A DNA stretch of 21,293 nucleotides from positions 1-21,293 of the forward strand of contig JANYGY010000184.1 in assembly GCA_025362255.1 (NCBI GenBank), given 5' to 3'. Below are positions 1 to 7,947 of this stretch, one piece after another. Within the stretch, counting starts at the first letter, position 1, and each line of letters begins with the position of its first letter. The notes beneath the pieces were generated by a model. That model saw only the letters and a list, made by a program, of their open reading frames with translations. It had not been told where the DNA came from and did no database searches. The DNA is from Planctomycetales bacterium. Lineage in GTDB: Bacteria; Planctomycetota; UBA11346. The translations under genes and the position numbers were made by a program.

Positions 1-806
1 CGAACTGACGTTGCCGGTAAGGGCCGATGAGAGTAATTGCCCTGAGTTGCCGGAGTTACTGCCGGATCAGTGGCATTCCGCGACAGATTCGGGTTGTCCT
101 GCACATCGAATCCAGCGCGCAGGAACGGCGCACGGAACTGATAGCTGATGCCGATTTCACGTTGGGCACTGAGCATTGTCGCCACCGATCGATCGCCTGG
201 GAAAAGTAAGGTGGTGGTCGATATGGATGAGTCGTTGTTATAAATTTTATCGAGGCCGAATTTTACATCGTGGGCAAAATCGCCAACGATGAAAGACTTT
301 CCGATAAAGGCCTGATAGAGCGTAGTCGTAGCAGCATTGGTAACCCCTGTGCCGCTGGTTCCGACATTGTCTGCGCGCACGGTGACATTCGCAAACCAAT
401 TGCTTGCACTGCGCCCCTCGACGGTGACCCGGGCCCGCCGGAGGGACAGGCGCACTGGTTCTGATTCGGAACCATTCACGGTATTTGCTGCAAAAAAATC
501 TTGCGATCCGCCACTACTGTTGGTCGTTGCAGCGGCCAGCGTCGCGCGTCCCTGGAGCGAACCGCGGACTTTGATCACGATATCGGCATCCTTGATCGAA
601 GCTTTCAACTTAGCGGCGGTGGATTCCGCCTCGTCCTTGGTCAGCTCGGCGTTGCGTCCGATGATTTTCACCTGCTGGTCGAGCTCAGCGATGCGTTGCT
701 GCAGTTCCTCTAAAGTCGGAGGATCAGCAGCAACCGCCCGAGCAGCGATCAGCAACAGCGTAGTGGAGGTGAGGAAATGAGAGGTGAGGGACATGATAGA
801 GGTCAT
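1..806 (-). CDS. OprO/OprP-like outer-membrane porin, 3' end beyond window
   Basis: The reading frame is open from 806 to the left edge, giving about 268 residues of a longer protein. Two in-frame ATGs, at 806 and 794, precede a signal peptide (hydrophobic TTLLLIAARAVAA followed by DPP); neither has a clear Shine-Dalgarno, so the start is uncertain. After the signal comes a short coiled coil (TLEELQQRIAELDQQVK). A beta strand follows, then a segment like the phosphate-selective porin family, with LRRARVTVEGR and the downstream pattern of a GK residue pair, VKFGLDK and a region before QREIGISY. Porins of this family form outer-membrane trimers that pass phosphate, pyrophosphate or other anions. 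The substrate cannot be read from the sequence. The DUF2292 gene just upstream on the same strand suggests sulfur- or anion-limitation control. Fold assignment is fairly secure, specificity is not. Confidence 0.72.
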   Translation of the reverse strand, partial: MTSIMSLTSHFLTSTTLLLIAARAVAADPPTLEELQQRIAELDQQVKIIGRNAELTKDEAESTAAKLKASIKDADIVIKVRGSLQGRATLAAATTNSSGGSQDFFAANTVNGSESEPVRLSLRRARVTVEGRSASNWFANVTVRADNVGTSGTGVTNAATTTLYQAFIGKSFIVGDFAHDVKFGLDKIYNNDSSISTTTLLFPGDRSVATMLSAQREIGISYQFRAPFLRAGFDVQDNPNLSRNATDPAVTPATQGNYSHRPLPATSV

Positions 807-927
807 CCACGATGGGCGGGCTGACCGGTCGCCGTGGGAAACAAAGGGTGGGTTCCGTCAGTCTTCTGATAGGAGGTTATGAATGGCGAGGTTGGGTGAT
901 CGAAGCGAGGCAATGACAGTAAAGCCA

Positions 928-1101
928 TCACCGCGACTTTGGGTCATCAAAACGTCGGCGTTCACGCCGTTCGATTTGCACAATCCTCTTCTCATGCACC
1001 TGCACTTCGACTGAGCCGAAGTGCAAAGTGCGAATGAACTGGAGCAATTCTTTTTCGGTGGTCGAGAGTTCGCTCTCGCCACGAATGGCAGTTGAGGTCA
1101 T
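928..1101 (-). CDS. small DUF2292 (YezD/OscA-like) protein
   Basis: A 57-residue frame starts at the ATG at 1101 and stops at TGA 928-930. Its core runs KELLQFIRTLHFGSVEVQVH and continues into KRIVQIERRERRRF. This matches DUF2292, whose typical members show a helix, then an (R/H)xGSVxxxVxxxxxVQIER strand pair, with total length near 55-70. In Pseudomonas the family member OscA lies by sulfate-transport genes and is needed under sulfur limitation; its biochemical role is unknown. Here the gene lies 121 bases upstream of the porin on the same strand, so the two are probably co-transcribed. There is no strong ribosome-binding site before the ATG. The small size explains why automatic callers would miss it. 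I am confident of the family and cautious about any sulfur role in this organism. Confidence 0.8.
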   Translation of the reverse strand: MTSTAIRGESELSTTEKELLQFIRTLHFGSVEVQVHEKRIVQIERRERRRFDDPKSR

Positions 1102-1339
1102 GAGGCATCCGAAATGTTGGAGTGATCCGATGTCCGTGGCCTGGCCAGCGGTTGAAAGGACCTTGTGGATGGAGCGAAAAGACGATTCGAATGTGGGCTG
1201 AGGTCACTCAGCACGACACCGCGAACCGCCACATTCGCATCGTCATCGATAAATGCGGCGAAGTGTGTCGACCACGAAGGAGCCAAACGTGATGGCTCGC
1301 ATCTATAGATGCCCTTGGGATCGACCGCGAGTATGACAT

Positions 1340-1383
1340 GTGCCCTCCGGGAAACGGAAGTTCGGGTGACGGCCCGAGGGCAC
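1340..1383. other. bulged hairpin in the DUF2292-porin leader
   Basis: Seven bases at 1340-1346 (GTGCCCT) pair perfectly with 1377-1383 (AGGGCAC). After a one-base bulge, CGGG at 1348-1351 pairs with CCCG at 1373-1376. CGGG at 1363-1366 could pair with the same CCCG, so two mutually exclusive inner folds exist. No T tract follows on either strand, so it is not an obvious intrinsic terminator. It does not match a riboswitch consensus that I know. Confidence 0.4.
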
Positions 1384-1423
1384 GGCTTGACGCCTAGCCC
1401 ACGTTTTAGCCTGGAATTTATTA

Positions 1424-1459
1424 CGCGCCCCCGGCAAGTAGTGGCCTAAATCCGGCGCG
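1424..1459 (-). terminator. possible weak terminator of the OmpA-rhomboid unit
   Basis: CGCGCC at 1424-1429 is complementary to GGCGCG at 1454-1459, with CCGG sequences inside that could extend the stem. On the minus strand the stem is followed by TAATAAATT, which is AT-rich but not a real T tract. It sits about 100 bases past the rhomboid stop. The hairpin is real; its terminator role is a guess. Confidence 0.25.
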
Positions 1460-1559
1460 ATAGCTCAACGCTGCGTTGATGTTGTAATGCCCATCTAACG
1501 CTCGTCAATAACATATTCCCATCATTAGAGTATGAGTTAAAACGTCGGTGAAAATGAAT

Positions 1560-2189
1560 CTATTCCGCTTGTTTTCGCACTCGCCAACTGGCCGCCAGGC
1601 CCCCGATGAAACCGCCGAGATGCATCTGCCACGACACATTTTCGCCGGCGTAGTGCGGCACCATTCCCGCCAGTGCTCCGCCGTATAAGAGCAGCACGCC
1701 CAGGGCGATGAGCACCGACATGCAGCCCCGGCGCAGGATCCCATTGGCGATCAGAAAACCGACCAAGCCGAAGATCACCCCACTGACCCCGACGTGCACG
1801 GTCTGCGGCGGCGCGATCAACCACGTCAGCACTGCCGAGGTGACCATCGCATAACTGATCGCGGTGTACGTCAGGCGGCTGCTGTAGCGAAAGCTGACCA
1901 GACCGAGCATGGTCAACGCCAGCGAATTGGCGATCAGGTGGCCCCAGCCAGCGTGCAACAACGGGGCGCAGAAAAGTCCGACCACGCCCCAGGCGAGTTG
2001 CGGCACCAGCGGTTCGGCGTGATTCCACGGATGCAGGCCAAGCACCACGTCGAGAAAGCCATCCTGACCGATTGCGGCGCCCGATACTAGCATCGGCGTC
2101 AGCAGGTGATCAAGCAGCTCGATTCCCCATAATGCCGCGAGCCAGCTGACGACCTGGGGCAGGGCATCAGCTGGCTCGTTACGGGGCAC
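1560..2189 (-). CDS. rhomboid-family intramembrane serine protease
   Basis: The 209-residue protein has the rhomboid hallmarks. HLIAN supplies His84 and Asn88 in transmembrane helix 2. GVSG carries the nucleophile Ser136. His190, in MHLGGFIGG, completes the Ser-His dyad. Several hydrophobic segments lie between residues about 65 and 200, consistent with a six-helix core. All catalytic positions are present, so it should be an active protease that cleaves membrane proteins within the bilayer; its substrate is unknown. The chosen start is the GTG at 2189, which has no clear ribosome-binding site; an in-frame ATG at residue 33 is possible but would remove upstream sequence. It lies 27 bases downstream of the OmpA-like lipoprotein gene on the same strand, so the two probably form one transcript. 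Confidence 0.85.
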   Translation of the reverse strand: MPRNEPADALPQVVSWLAALWGIELLDHLLTPMLVSGAAIGQDGFLDVVLGLHPWNHAEPLVPQLAWGVVGLFCAPLLHAGWGHLIANSLALTMLGLVSFRYSSRLTYTAISYAMVTSAVLTWLIAPPQTVHVGVSGVIFGLVGFLIANGILRRGCMSVLIALGVLLLYGGALAGMVPHYAGENVSWQMHLGGFIGGLAASWRVRKQAE

Positions 2190-2216
2190 GGTACAGAAAC
2201 AATGTGCGACGATGGA

Positions 2217-2939
2217 CTAATCGACCGACTTGCCCTTGGTGCGCGACTTCTTTTCGGTGCCGCTGTCGGTGCCCGCATCGGAACCACGGCTAGAGCCGGG
2301 CATGACCACGATTTCAACCCGGCGGTTCTTGGCCCGGCCGGATTCCGTGCCGTTCGAGGCGACGGTGTGGTTGTCAGCGAAGCCGGCAAACGCCAAGCGC
2401 TTGGCCGAAACGCCACGTTCAATCAGGTAATGGAGGACCGCGCGCGAGCGGCCACCGGAAAGATCCCAGTTGTCATCCCACTCGTTCTTCGAACGGGTGA
2501 TCTGCTGGTTGTCGGTGAATCCGTCGACGCGGACATCGTCGCCGGCGTAACGCTCATTCAGCAAGGTGGCGACGCGGGCGAGGGTGGCCTTGGCCTGCGC
2601 CGACAGCTCATTCTTGCCTGGGCGGAAAAGCACCGCGTTGTCGACTGTGATGACCAGTTCTTCGCCGTGGGCACGGGTACCGAACGAGGCTCCCTTGCCG
2701 ATGGCCCCTGAATCGATTTCGTTGCTGGGCTTGCCCTCGGCAGTGCCCTTGGCGATTTCGTGGTGGGCGCGCCCACTTTCGCAATCAGCGAGCAGCTTTT
2801 CGAGTTCAGCGATCCGGGCGCCGGCCTCTTTGGCCTCTACGCCATTGTAGAGTTCATTACGGCTAGGGCCGCAACCAACGATGGAGAGGGTGGCGGTCGC
2901 AGCAACGCAAGCCACGAGGAGGCGAGTCGTAGTCATCAT
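2217..2939 (-). CDS. OmpA/Pal-like peptidoglycan-binding lipoprotein
   Basis: The 240-residue product begins with a lipoprotein signal ending in the lipobox LSIVGC, with lipidated Cys23. A short helical stretch follows (about 30-60, KEAGARIAELEKLL), then a linker, then an OmpA C-terminal domain at about 93-212. That domain shows VDGFTDN, NWDLSGGRSRAV and GRAKNRRVEIVV, including the Asp159 and an Arg of the NRR triplet that normally hold diaminopimelate of peptidoglycan. The tail after 215 is rich in Ser, Gly and Lys. Such proteins tether the outer membrane to the wall. Two adjacent ATGs (2939 and 2936) are possible starts. Upstream, on the minus strand, TTGCGT and TTAGAT spaced by 16 bases could be a promoter. 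The rhomboid gene follows closely. Confidence 0.88.
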   Translation of the reverse strand: MMTTTRLLVACVAATATLSIVGCGPSRNELYNGVEAKEAGARIAELEKLLADCESGRAHHEIAKGTAEGKPSNEIDSGAIGKGASFGTRAHGEELVITVDNAVLFRPGKNELSAQAKATLARVATLLNERYAGDDVRVDGFTDNQQITRSKNEWDDNWDLSGGRSRAVLHYLIERGVSAKRLAFAGFADNHTVASNGTESGRAKNRRVEIVVMPGSSRGSDAGTDSGTEKKSRTKGKSVD

Positions 2940-3045
2940 AAGGTTGGGGATCTAACCGATCAGGGGGTTTGACGCAAGGGCACGAGGCTGAATGGGTTCG
3001 ACACTGTATTGAAAGCGCGGCAGTACCGTTTAAGGGCGCGCGGTT

Positions 3046-4125
3046 TTAGAGAGCCTTGAGGCGCTCGACCGCGGCCTCGCCCATCTCGCGGGTGTTCAGG
3101 ATCCGGCAGCCGGGTTGTTTGATGTCACCGGTGCGCAAACCGTCCTTTAGGACTTGGCGGATCGTGCGTTCGATGAGCTGGGCCTCGGGTTCCAACTTCA
3201 GGCCATAGCGCAAGAGCAGGGCCAAGGTGCCGATCATCGCCAGGGGATTGGCTTTTTGCTGGCCGGCGATGTCTGGCGCGCTGCCGTGGATCGGTTCGAA
3301 GAACCCGACCGGGCCGCCGACCGAGGCCGAGGCGAGCATTCCGATCGACCCGGTGAGCTGGCTGGATTCGTCGGACAGGATGTCGCCGAAAATATTGCCG
3401 GTGACGATCACGTCGAACTGTCGCGGGTCGCGGATCAACTGCATCGCCGCGTTATCAACGTACATGTGGCTGAGGGCCACGTCGGGGAATTCCTTGCCCA
3501 CCCGGATCGCGACTTCGCGCCAGACCTGGGACGATTCCAGGACGTTGGCCTTGTCGACCGAACAGACCTTGCTGCGTCGGCCCCGGGCGATGACGAATGC
3601 CATGCGCACGATGCGTTCGATTTCGAACTCGTGATAGACTTCGGTGTTGAAACCTTTGCGTTGCGGACCGGTGCCCTCGATGCCGCGCGGTTGGCCGAAA
3701 TAGATCCCGCCAGTCAACTCGCGCAGCACCATGATGTCGGTGCCGCGCAGCACTTCGGGCTTGAGTGACGAGGCATCGATCAACTCGTCATAGACCATCG
3801 CCGGACGCAGATTCGCCCAGGCGTCCAGCTCTTTGCGCAGCTTCAGCAAGCCCGCCTCAGGCTTGAGGTGATGCGCCACATTTTCCCATTTCGGGCCGCC
3901 GATGGCGCCAAACAGCAGCGCGTGGCTGTCTTTAACGCCCTTCACCGTGGCATCGGGCAAGGGTACGCCGGTCGCATCCAACGCCGCCCCGCCAGCCAGA
4001 TAATTGCTGGTCGCGAACGTGTGTCCGCACTTGGCGCCCAACGTGTGCAGGACCTTCAGGCCTTCGACCATGACTTCCGGCCCGATGCCGTCGCCGTTGA
4101 TGACCGAGATGGTGAATTGTGCCAT
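3046..4125 (-). CDS. leuB: 3-isopropylmalate dehydrogenase
   Basis: The 359-residue protein is a full-length LeuB, which oxidises and decarboxylates 3-isopropylmalate with NAD in leucine synthesis in the cytoplasm. Visible motifs in order are INGDGIGPEV (9-18), RELTGGIYFG with Tyr142, VDKANVLESS with catalytic Lys192, YVDNAAMQL with Asp224, GDILSDESS with the metal-binding Asp248 and Asp252, and EPIHGSAPDIAG (277-288), which forms the NAD adenine-binding loop. The ELTGGIYFG and VDKANVL forms favour isopropylmalate over isocitrate or tartrate relatives. The ATG at 4125 has GAGG about eight bases upstream. The leuA, leuC and leuD genes are not nearby; it sits alone between the fucosidase and the OmpA-like gene, 114 bases after the former, where TATTAT on the minus strand could be part of its own promoter. 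Confidence 0.95.
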   Translation of the reverse strand: MAQFTISVINGDGIGPEVMVEGLKVLHTLGAKCGHTFATSNYLAGGAALDATGVPLPDATVKGVKDSHALLFGAIGGPKWENVAHHLKPEAGLLKLRKELDAWANLRPAMVYDELIDASSLKPEVLRGTDIMVLRELTGGIYFGQPRGIEGTGPQRKGFNTEVYHEFEIERIVRMAFVIARGRRSKVCSVDKANVLESSQVWREVAIRVGKEFPDVALSHMYVDNAAMQLIRDPRQFDVIVTGNIFGDILSDESSQLTGSIGMLASASVGGPVGFFEPIHGSAPDIAGQQKANPLAMIGTLALLLRYGLKLEPEAQLIERTIRQVLKDGLRTGDIKQPGCRILNTREMGEAAVERLKAL

Positions 4126-4239
4126 GGATGCCTCGCTGAACGGATGGGAATTTAAGTGGCGCGGACGCTAAGAGGCTGGCGAGACGACACAATAATAGAG
4201 GCACTGTCGCCGAGCTGTTCCGGGGCTGTTGGTGGTGGT

Positions 4240-5970
4240 TCAGGAGCCGCACCGCTCCAGCAGCAGAAATGGAATGCTGGCCGCGGCAGTGCTGCTGGTG
4301 GATTGGATAAGCAACTCTAAACGATGGTTTCCGGCGCTGAGATCGAGTTCGCCGAGCAGGCAACGGTGCAGGGGATAATGCTGCCACTGCCGGCCAGTTT
4401 CAGGAATTCCCGCGTGAATCACCGCTTCAACGCCAAGGCTGCCGAGGCGCACCGCTAGGTGATGCCCGCCATACCACTCGGCGTAACGATCGCCGCCGCA
4501 TCCTGCGTACACCCGGAATCGCGCGGCCTGACCAATCGCGAAGTCCCAGGTGATACGTTGGCCGGCATGGCCGAAGCCGTTCCAAGGCTGAGCGTTGGCA
4601 GTGAGTCCGGTGGCGGCAGCCAAGCGCAGATCGGCATCCGGCATGGCAGAGCGCTGGGGCGACCACGTGGGCACTTCGGCGCAATGGATGGTGACATGAC
4701 GCGGCATCGCATCGGAGGGTGGCGGCAGCTCGATCGCCAGCCAATCGGCAGACGGCGGAGGCAAACGTTTCCAGGTCACCGCGCTTGAAGATTCGTCGAC
4801 CACCGACTCGATCGGAACAGCGGGGTGGGGCAGCAGAATCTGCCGGCAGTCGGGGTCCTGCACGATCGCATGCAGGTGTGACCCGTTGCGGACCAGTTCG
4901 CCCCAGGGTGGTTGCCATTCAAGATCCGGGGCGCTGCCGCCATGGATCGCTGATCCATGCTGATTCATCCACCGTCCGACTTCATTCAACCGGTCGATCG
5001 CGGGTTCGGGCAGGGTGCCATCAGCGCGCGGCCCGACGTTCAGCAGCAGGTTGGCATTGCGCGCGGTGCAGGCGCTCAGCAGCGCAATGATCTCAGCAGG
5101 CTCTGCCCATTGCTGATCGTGTTCCTTGTAGCCCCAGGTGTCGTTCAAGGTCATGCAAGATTCACCAGGGCGCTGAAGCGCGCGCAGCGGCACCTGATTA
5201 TCGCCCAGACTGTCGAAGTCCTGAAAGCCGTGACCGATGCGTCCGCCGACTAGGCAGCCCGGCTGGTGTGATTTGATCAGGTCGCGCAGCCGCTGCGCTT
5301 GATGTGGTTGAAGGCTTGCCGTCGGGGTGTCGAACCAGATCAGCGCGAGGTCGCCGTAATCTGATAGCAGTTCGCTCAGCTGAGGCTCGACCTTGCGCCG
5401 GAGATACTCGTCAAAGCCGGCCGCATTGCCCGGCGGAAAATCCCAATCATTGCCCCACATGCGACCGTGGGCAGGCGGCCGCTCGGGATTCTTTTCATCC
5501 CCAGGCAGATTTCCCGCGTGGGCTTCACGCCAATCCACGCAATGCGAATAATAGAGTCCAAGACGGATCCCACCGTCACGGCAGGCTTCAGCTAATTCAG
5601 CCACCAGATCACGGCGACAGGCCGAGGCCTCGACCGCGTTGAATGGGTCACTGCGCGAATGCCAGAGGGCGAAGCCTTCGTGATGTTTGGCGGTCAGCAC
5701 CACATAGCCCATCCCGGCCTGCCGCGCCAAGTCGACCCACCGTTTCGGCGAAAAATCCGCGGCCGTGAAGTTCGCCGCCAAGGTCGCGTACTCGCGGTTC
5801 GCGATCAGCTCCTCATGTTGAACCCATTCGCCGATGTAGGGCACTTCCTTTCCCTGCCAGCGTCCGGCCGTCACGCTGTAAAGACCCCAATGGACGAAAA
5901 GTCCAAAGCGAGCGGCGTTGAACCACGCCAGATTTGCTGCGGTGGCCGTTGACCAGGGGTGCGTTGTCAT
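4240..5970 (-). CDS. alpha-L-fucosidase, glycoside hydrolase family 29
   Basis: The 576-residue protein hydrolyses terminal alpha-L-fucose from glycans by the retaining GH29 mechanism. The catalytic barrel begins with WFNAARFGLFVHWGLYS and continues with TAKHHEGFALW (about 94-103). LIWFDTP carries the predicted nucleophile Asp214, and NANLLLNVGPRADG closes the barrel. The last 230 residues form a beta-rich C-terminal part, ending in a segment that resembles a second beta sandwich. I chose the ATG at 5970 because GGAAAGGA precedes it at normal spacing; a GTG at 6009 in the same frame would overlap the promoter region. No signal peptide is evident, so it probably acts in the cytoplasm on imported oligosaccharides. 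The divergent AraC gene is its likely regulator. Confidence 0.93.
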   Translation of the reverse strand: MTTHPWSTATAANLAWFNAARFGLFVHWGLYSVTAGRWQGKEVPYIGEWVQHEELIANREYATLAANFTAADFSPKRWVDLARQAGMGYVVLTAKHHEGFALWHSRSDPFNAVEASACRRDLVAELAEACRDGGIRLGLYYSHCVDWREAHAGNLPGDEKNPERPPAHGRMWGNDWDFPPGNAAGFDEYLRRKVEPQLSELLSDYGDLALIWFDTPTASLQPHQAQRLRDLIKSHQPGCLVGGRIGHGFQDFDSLGDNQVPLRALQRPGESCMTLNDTWGYKEHDQQWAEPAEIIALLSACTARNANLLLNVGPRADGTLPEPAIDRLNEVGRWMNQHGSAIHGGSAPDLEWQPPWGELVRNGSHLHAIVQDPDCRQILLPHPAVPIESVVDESSSAVTWKRLPPPSADWLAIELPPPSDAMPRHVTIHCAEVPTWSPQRSAMPDADLRLAAATGLTANAQPWNGFGHAGQRITWDFAIGQAARFRVYAGCGGDRYAEWYGGHHLAVRLGSLGVEAVIHAGIPETGRQWQHYPLHRCLLGELDLSAGNHRLELLIQSTSSTAAASIPFLLLERCGS

Positions 5971-6038
5971 GGGGGTGATCCTTTCCCAGGTTGCCGCCGC
6001 ACCAGACACGCGACGATCACCACTAGGACGGATCGCTC
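5971..6038. promoter_or_regulatory. divergent control region between fucosidase and AraC regulator
   Basis: Sixty-eight bases separate the two divergent starts. GGTGATC at 5974-5980 and GATCACC at 6015-6021 form an inverted pair centred about 41 bases apart, close to four helical turns. This could be a regulator site, although a seven-base pair can occur by chance. The fucosidase ribosome-binding site lies at its left end and AGGA before the AraC start lies at its right end. Confidence 0.35.
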
Positions 6039-6899
6039 ATGGTGTCGAAACCTCCGACGGTGTTGTGGAGTGGTCTCGTTCGCCCCGATTCATCCGGGTC
6101 AGAGCGGCAGTCAGCCGCAGTGGTGGCGATCTCAGGCCGTCATGACTGCCCAATTCCGATTCACGCCCATGACTTCTGGGAACTTCAAGTGTGCGCTAGC
6201 GGTTCTGCGCGGCACGAAACACAGGATGGTGCCGGGGATTTCACGCGCGGCTCGGTGGTGTTGCTGCGTCCCGGCACCTGGCATCGCAAAGACCGTTGCC
6301 GCTCATTGGTGAGTTGGGCCTGCTGCTGGCCGGTGACCGCGATGGCAGAGGGTTTGGCCCCCGCCTTGAAGGACCCCCAGCTGGTGACGTTGCTTCGCCA
6401 CCCAGGCGCGGCGTTGGTCATCCAGCTGCCCGAAGCCGTCCTGCGTCGGTGCCTGGTCCATCTCAAAGCCATCCCCCACGCACCATCGTTCGTCCAGCAG
6501 GCGCGCCTGCTGCTGCTGCTCGATGAGATCGCCCGCCACCTCGCCAGCCCGGTAGCGAAAGCGGTGCCGGCGGCAGTCCTGCGCGCGCTCGACGCCGTGG
6601 ACGCAGCCCCGGCTCACGCGTGGACGGTGACCGGTCTCGCCCGTCAAGCGCAGTTGAGTGTTGCCCATTTTGCGCGCTGCTGCCGCCAGTTGACCGACCT
6701 CAGTCCGCAAGCCTACATCATCCAACGTCGACTCGAACGGGCGATGACCTTGCTGCTGACTGGCGAGCAGAGCGTCAGCAGCATCGCACTCACCTGCGGA
6801 TTCAGCGAACCATCCTATTTCGCCCGCTGCTTTCGCCGCCACTACGGTTCTTCGCCGAGTGCCTGGAGCGGCTCCACCGTGGGAAAATCAGGTTCTTGA
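6039..6899 (+). CDS. AraC-family transcription regulator
   Basis: The 286-residue protein has an N-terminal cupin-like sensor (about 35-95), with the pattern HAHDFWELQV followed by GSVVLLRPGTWH. Its C-terminal AraC DNA-binding domain (about 190-280) contains two helix-turn-helix units. The first is seen in VTGLARQAQLSVAHFARCCR. The second is seen in SVSSIALTCGFSEPSYFARC, leading into FRRHYGSSPSAW, the family signature. The ATG at 6039 has AGGA upstream. It is divergently transcribed from the GH29 gene with only 68 bases between, so it most likely senses fucose, a fucoside or a product and controls that gene. Ligand identity cannot be seen. The cupin part is Cys-rich in the middle (WACCW), which is unusual but does not break the frame. 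Confidence 0.88.
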   Translation: MVSKPPTVLWSGLVRPDSSGSERQSAAVVAISGRHDCPIPIHAHDFWELQVCASGSARHETQDGAGDFTRGSVVLLRPGTWHRKDRCRSLVSWACCWPVTAMAEGLAPALKDPQLVTLLRHPGAALVIQLPEAVLRRCLVHLKAIPHAPSFVQQARLLLLLDEIARHLASPVAKAVPAAVLRALDAVDAAPAHAWTVTGLARQAQLSVAHFARCCRQLTDLSPQAYIIQRRLERAMTLLLTGEQSVSSIALTCGFSEPSYFARCFRRHYGSSPSAWSGSTVGKSGS

Positions 6900-6993
6900 A
6901 AAAGAGGAATGTCACACGATTCCCGAACGGCGATGGGTGCTCGTGGGTCGGGCGTACTGGCCAATCCCCAAGAGCCGCCTATCATCAAGCCGC

Positions 6994-7947
6994 ATGCAGG
7001 CCGACCCAACGCGCGCGTCAGAACCCGTCATCAAAACCGTAGGGTTGACCAAGACCTACACGGATTTTTGGGGCCGTCCGCGGGTGACCGCGTTGACCGA
7101 TCTCAGCTTGGAGGTCCGTCCAGGTGAAGTCTTCGGCCTGCTCGGGCCGAACGGCGGCGGCAAGACCACGACCATCAAATTGCTGCTCGGCCTGTTGCGC
7201 CCGACGCGGGGTGACGCGTTCGTCTTTGGACGCGATCCAGGTGACCGGGCAGCCAAGCAGCTGATCGGCTACCTGCCCGAAGAAACGTATCTCTACAAGT
7301 TCCTCGATGCCGAAGAGACCTTGGCGTTTTTCGGGCGCTTGTTCGATCTGCCGAAAGAGGTCATCCGCGCGCGCAGCGACGAGCTGATCCGCTTGGTGGG
7401 CCTCGATCATGCGCGCAAGCGTCGGCTTGGCGAATATTCCAAAGGCATGGCCCGGCGCCTTGGTCTCGCCCAGGCTCTGATTAACGATCCGCAGCTGGTG
7501 GTTCTCGACGAACCGACTTCGGGCCTTGATCCGATCGGTTCGGCAGAAGTCAAAGAACTCATCATCCGCCTGAAACAGGCGGGAAAAACCGTGTTGCTGT
7601 GCAGCCACCTGCTGGCGGATGTCGAAGACGTATGCGATCGGATCGCGATCCTCCATCAAGGGGTGCTCCGCGAGATGGGCACCGTCGAAAGCCTGCTGCG
7701 CGCCGATGATCGGCAGTTGGTCGAGCTGAAATCGGCTCCGCCGGAAGTCCTGAGCGCGGTCAGCGCGGCGGCCGGTCGTCACCTCGTTTCGGTGGCTCCG
7801 CCTCGTGAACGGCTTGAGGCGCACTTTCGGCGGATCATCGCCGACGCGCGGTTGTCGGATGCCCACGAGCAGGCCCCTGCTGGTGCGGCGCCTCTGGCCA
7901 CATCGCCAGCGCTTGGTGCTACGCCCAAGGCCGGCCCTCAGCCATGA
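6994..7947 (+). CDS. ABC transporter ATP-binding protein, ABC-2 exporter type
   Basis: The 317-residue subunit hydrolyses ATP for an ABC-2-type membrane complex. It has a Walker A of the form GPNGGGKTTT (51-60), a Q-loop region before YLPEETYLYKFL, the signature YSKGMARRLG (148-157), Walker B LVVLDEPTSGLDP (168-180) and the switch His205 in CSHLLADVED. A C-terminal extension of about 100 residues, rich in Ala and Pro at its end, follows the nucleotide-binding domain. The frame is open further upstream to 6859, but residues before 6994 are unlike the family and overlap the AraC gene, so I start at the ATG at 6994; its ribosome-binding site is weak. The stop overlaps the permease start by four bases (ATGA), which implies coupled translation. 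Confidence 0.92.
   Translation: MQADPTRASEPVIKTVGLTKTYTDFWGRPRVTALTDLSLEVRPGEVFGLLGPNGGGKTTTIKLLLGLLRPTRGDAFVFGRDPGDRAAKQLIGYLPEETYLYKFLDAEETLAFFGRLFDLPKEVIRARSDELIRLVGLDHARKRRLGEYSKGMARRLGLAQALINDPQLVVLDEPTSGLDPIGSAEVKELIIRLKQAGKTVLLCSHLLADVEDVCDRIAILHQGVLREMGTVESLLRADDRQLVELKSAPPEVLSAVSAAAGRHLVSVAPPRERLEAHFRRIIADARLSDAHEQAPAGAAPLATSPALGATPKAGPQP

Larger units (their letters stand above)
1102..1559. other. 458-base gap without a confident gene
   Basis: No frame here has both a start codon and recognisable protein similarity. The stretch contains a perfect 14-base palindrome (1299-1312, GCATCTATAGATGC), a bulged hairpin (1340-1383) and a GC-rich hairpin (1424-1459). On the minus strand one frame stays open from just after a stop near 1420 down to the TGA at 1098-1100, which overlaps the DUF2292 start. 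It has no ATG or GTG at its beginning and I recognise nothing in its translation. The gap is the leader of the DUF2292-porin transcript and also lies downstream of the rhomboid gene, so it may hold a terminator, a promoter and a control element. Confidence 0.5.

Noticed and set aside
1299..1312. Perfect 14-base palindrome proposed as an operator
   Set aside because: About one such palindrome is expected by chance in 21 kb, so I mention it only as content of the gap.
3154..3768. Plus-strand open frame opposite leuB
   Set aside because: Antisense shadow of a secure gene.
5971..6009. Longer fucosidase starting at a GTG at 6009
   Set aside because: It would add 13 residues unlike GH29 and lacks a ribosome-binding site, whereas the ATG at 5970 has a good one.
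6859..6993. N-terminal extension of the ABC ATPase
   Set aside because: The 45 extra residues overlap the AraC gene in another frame and do not resemble ATPase sequence.
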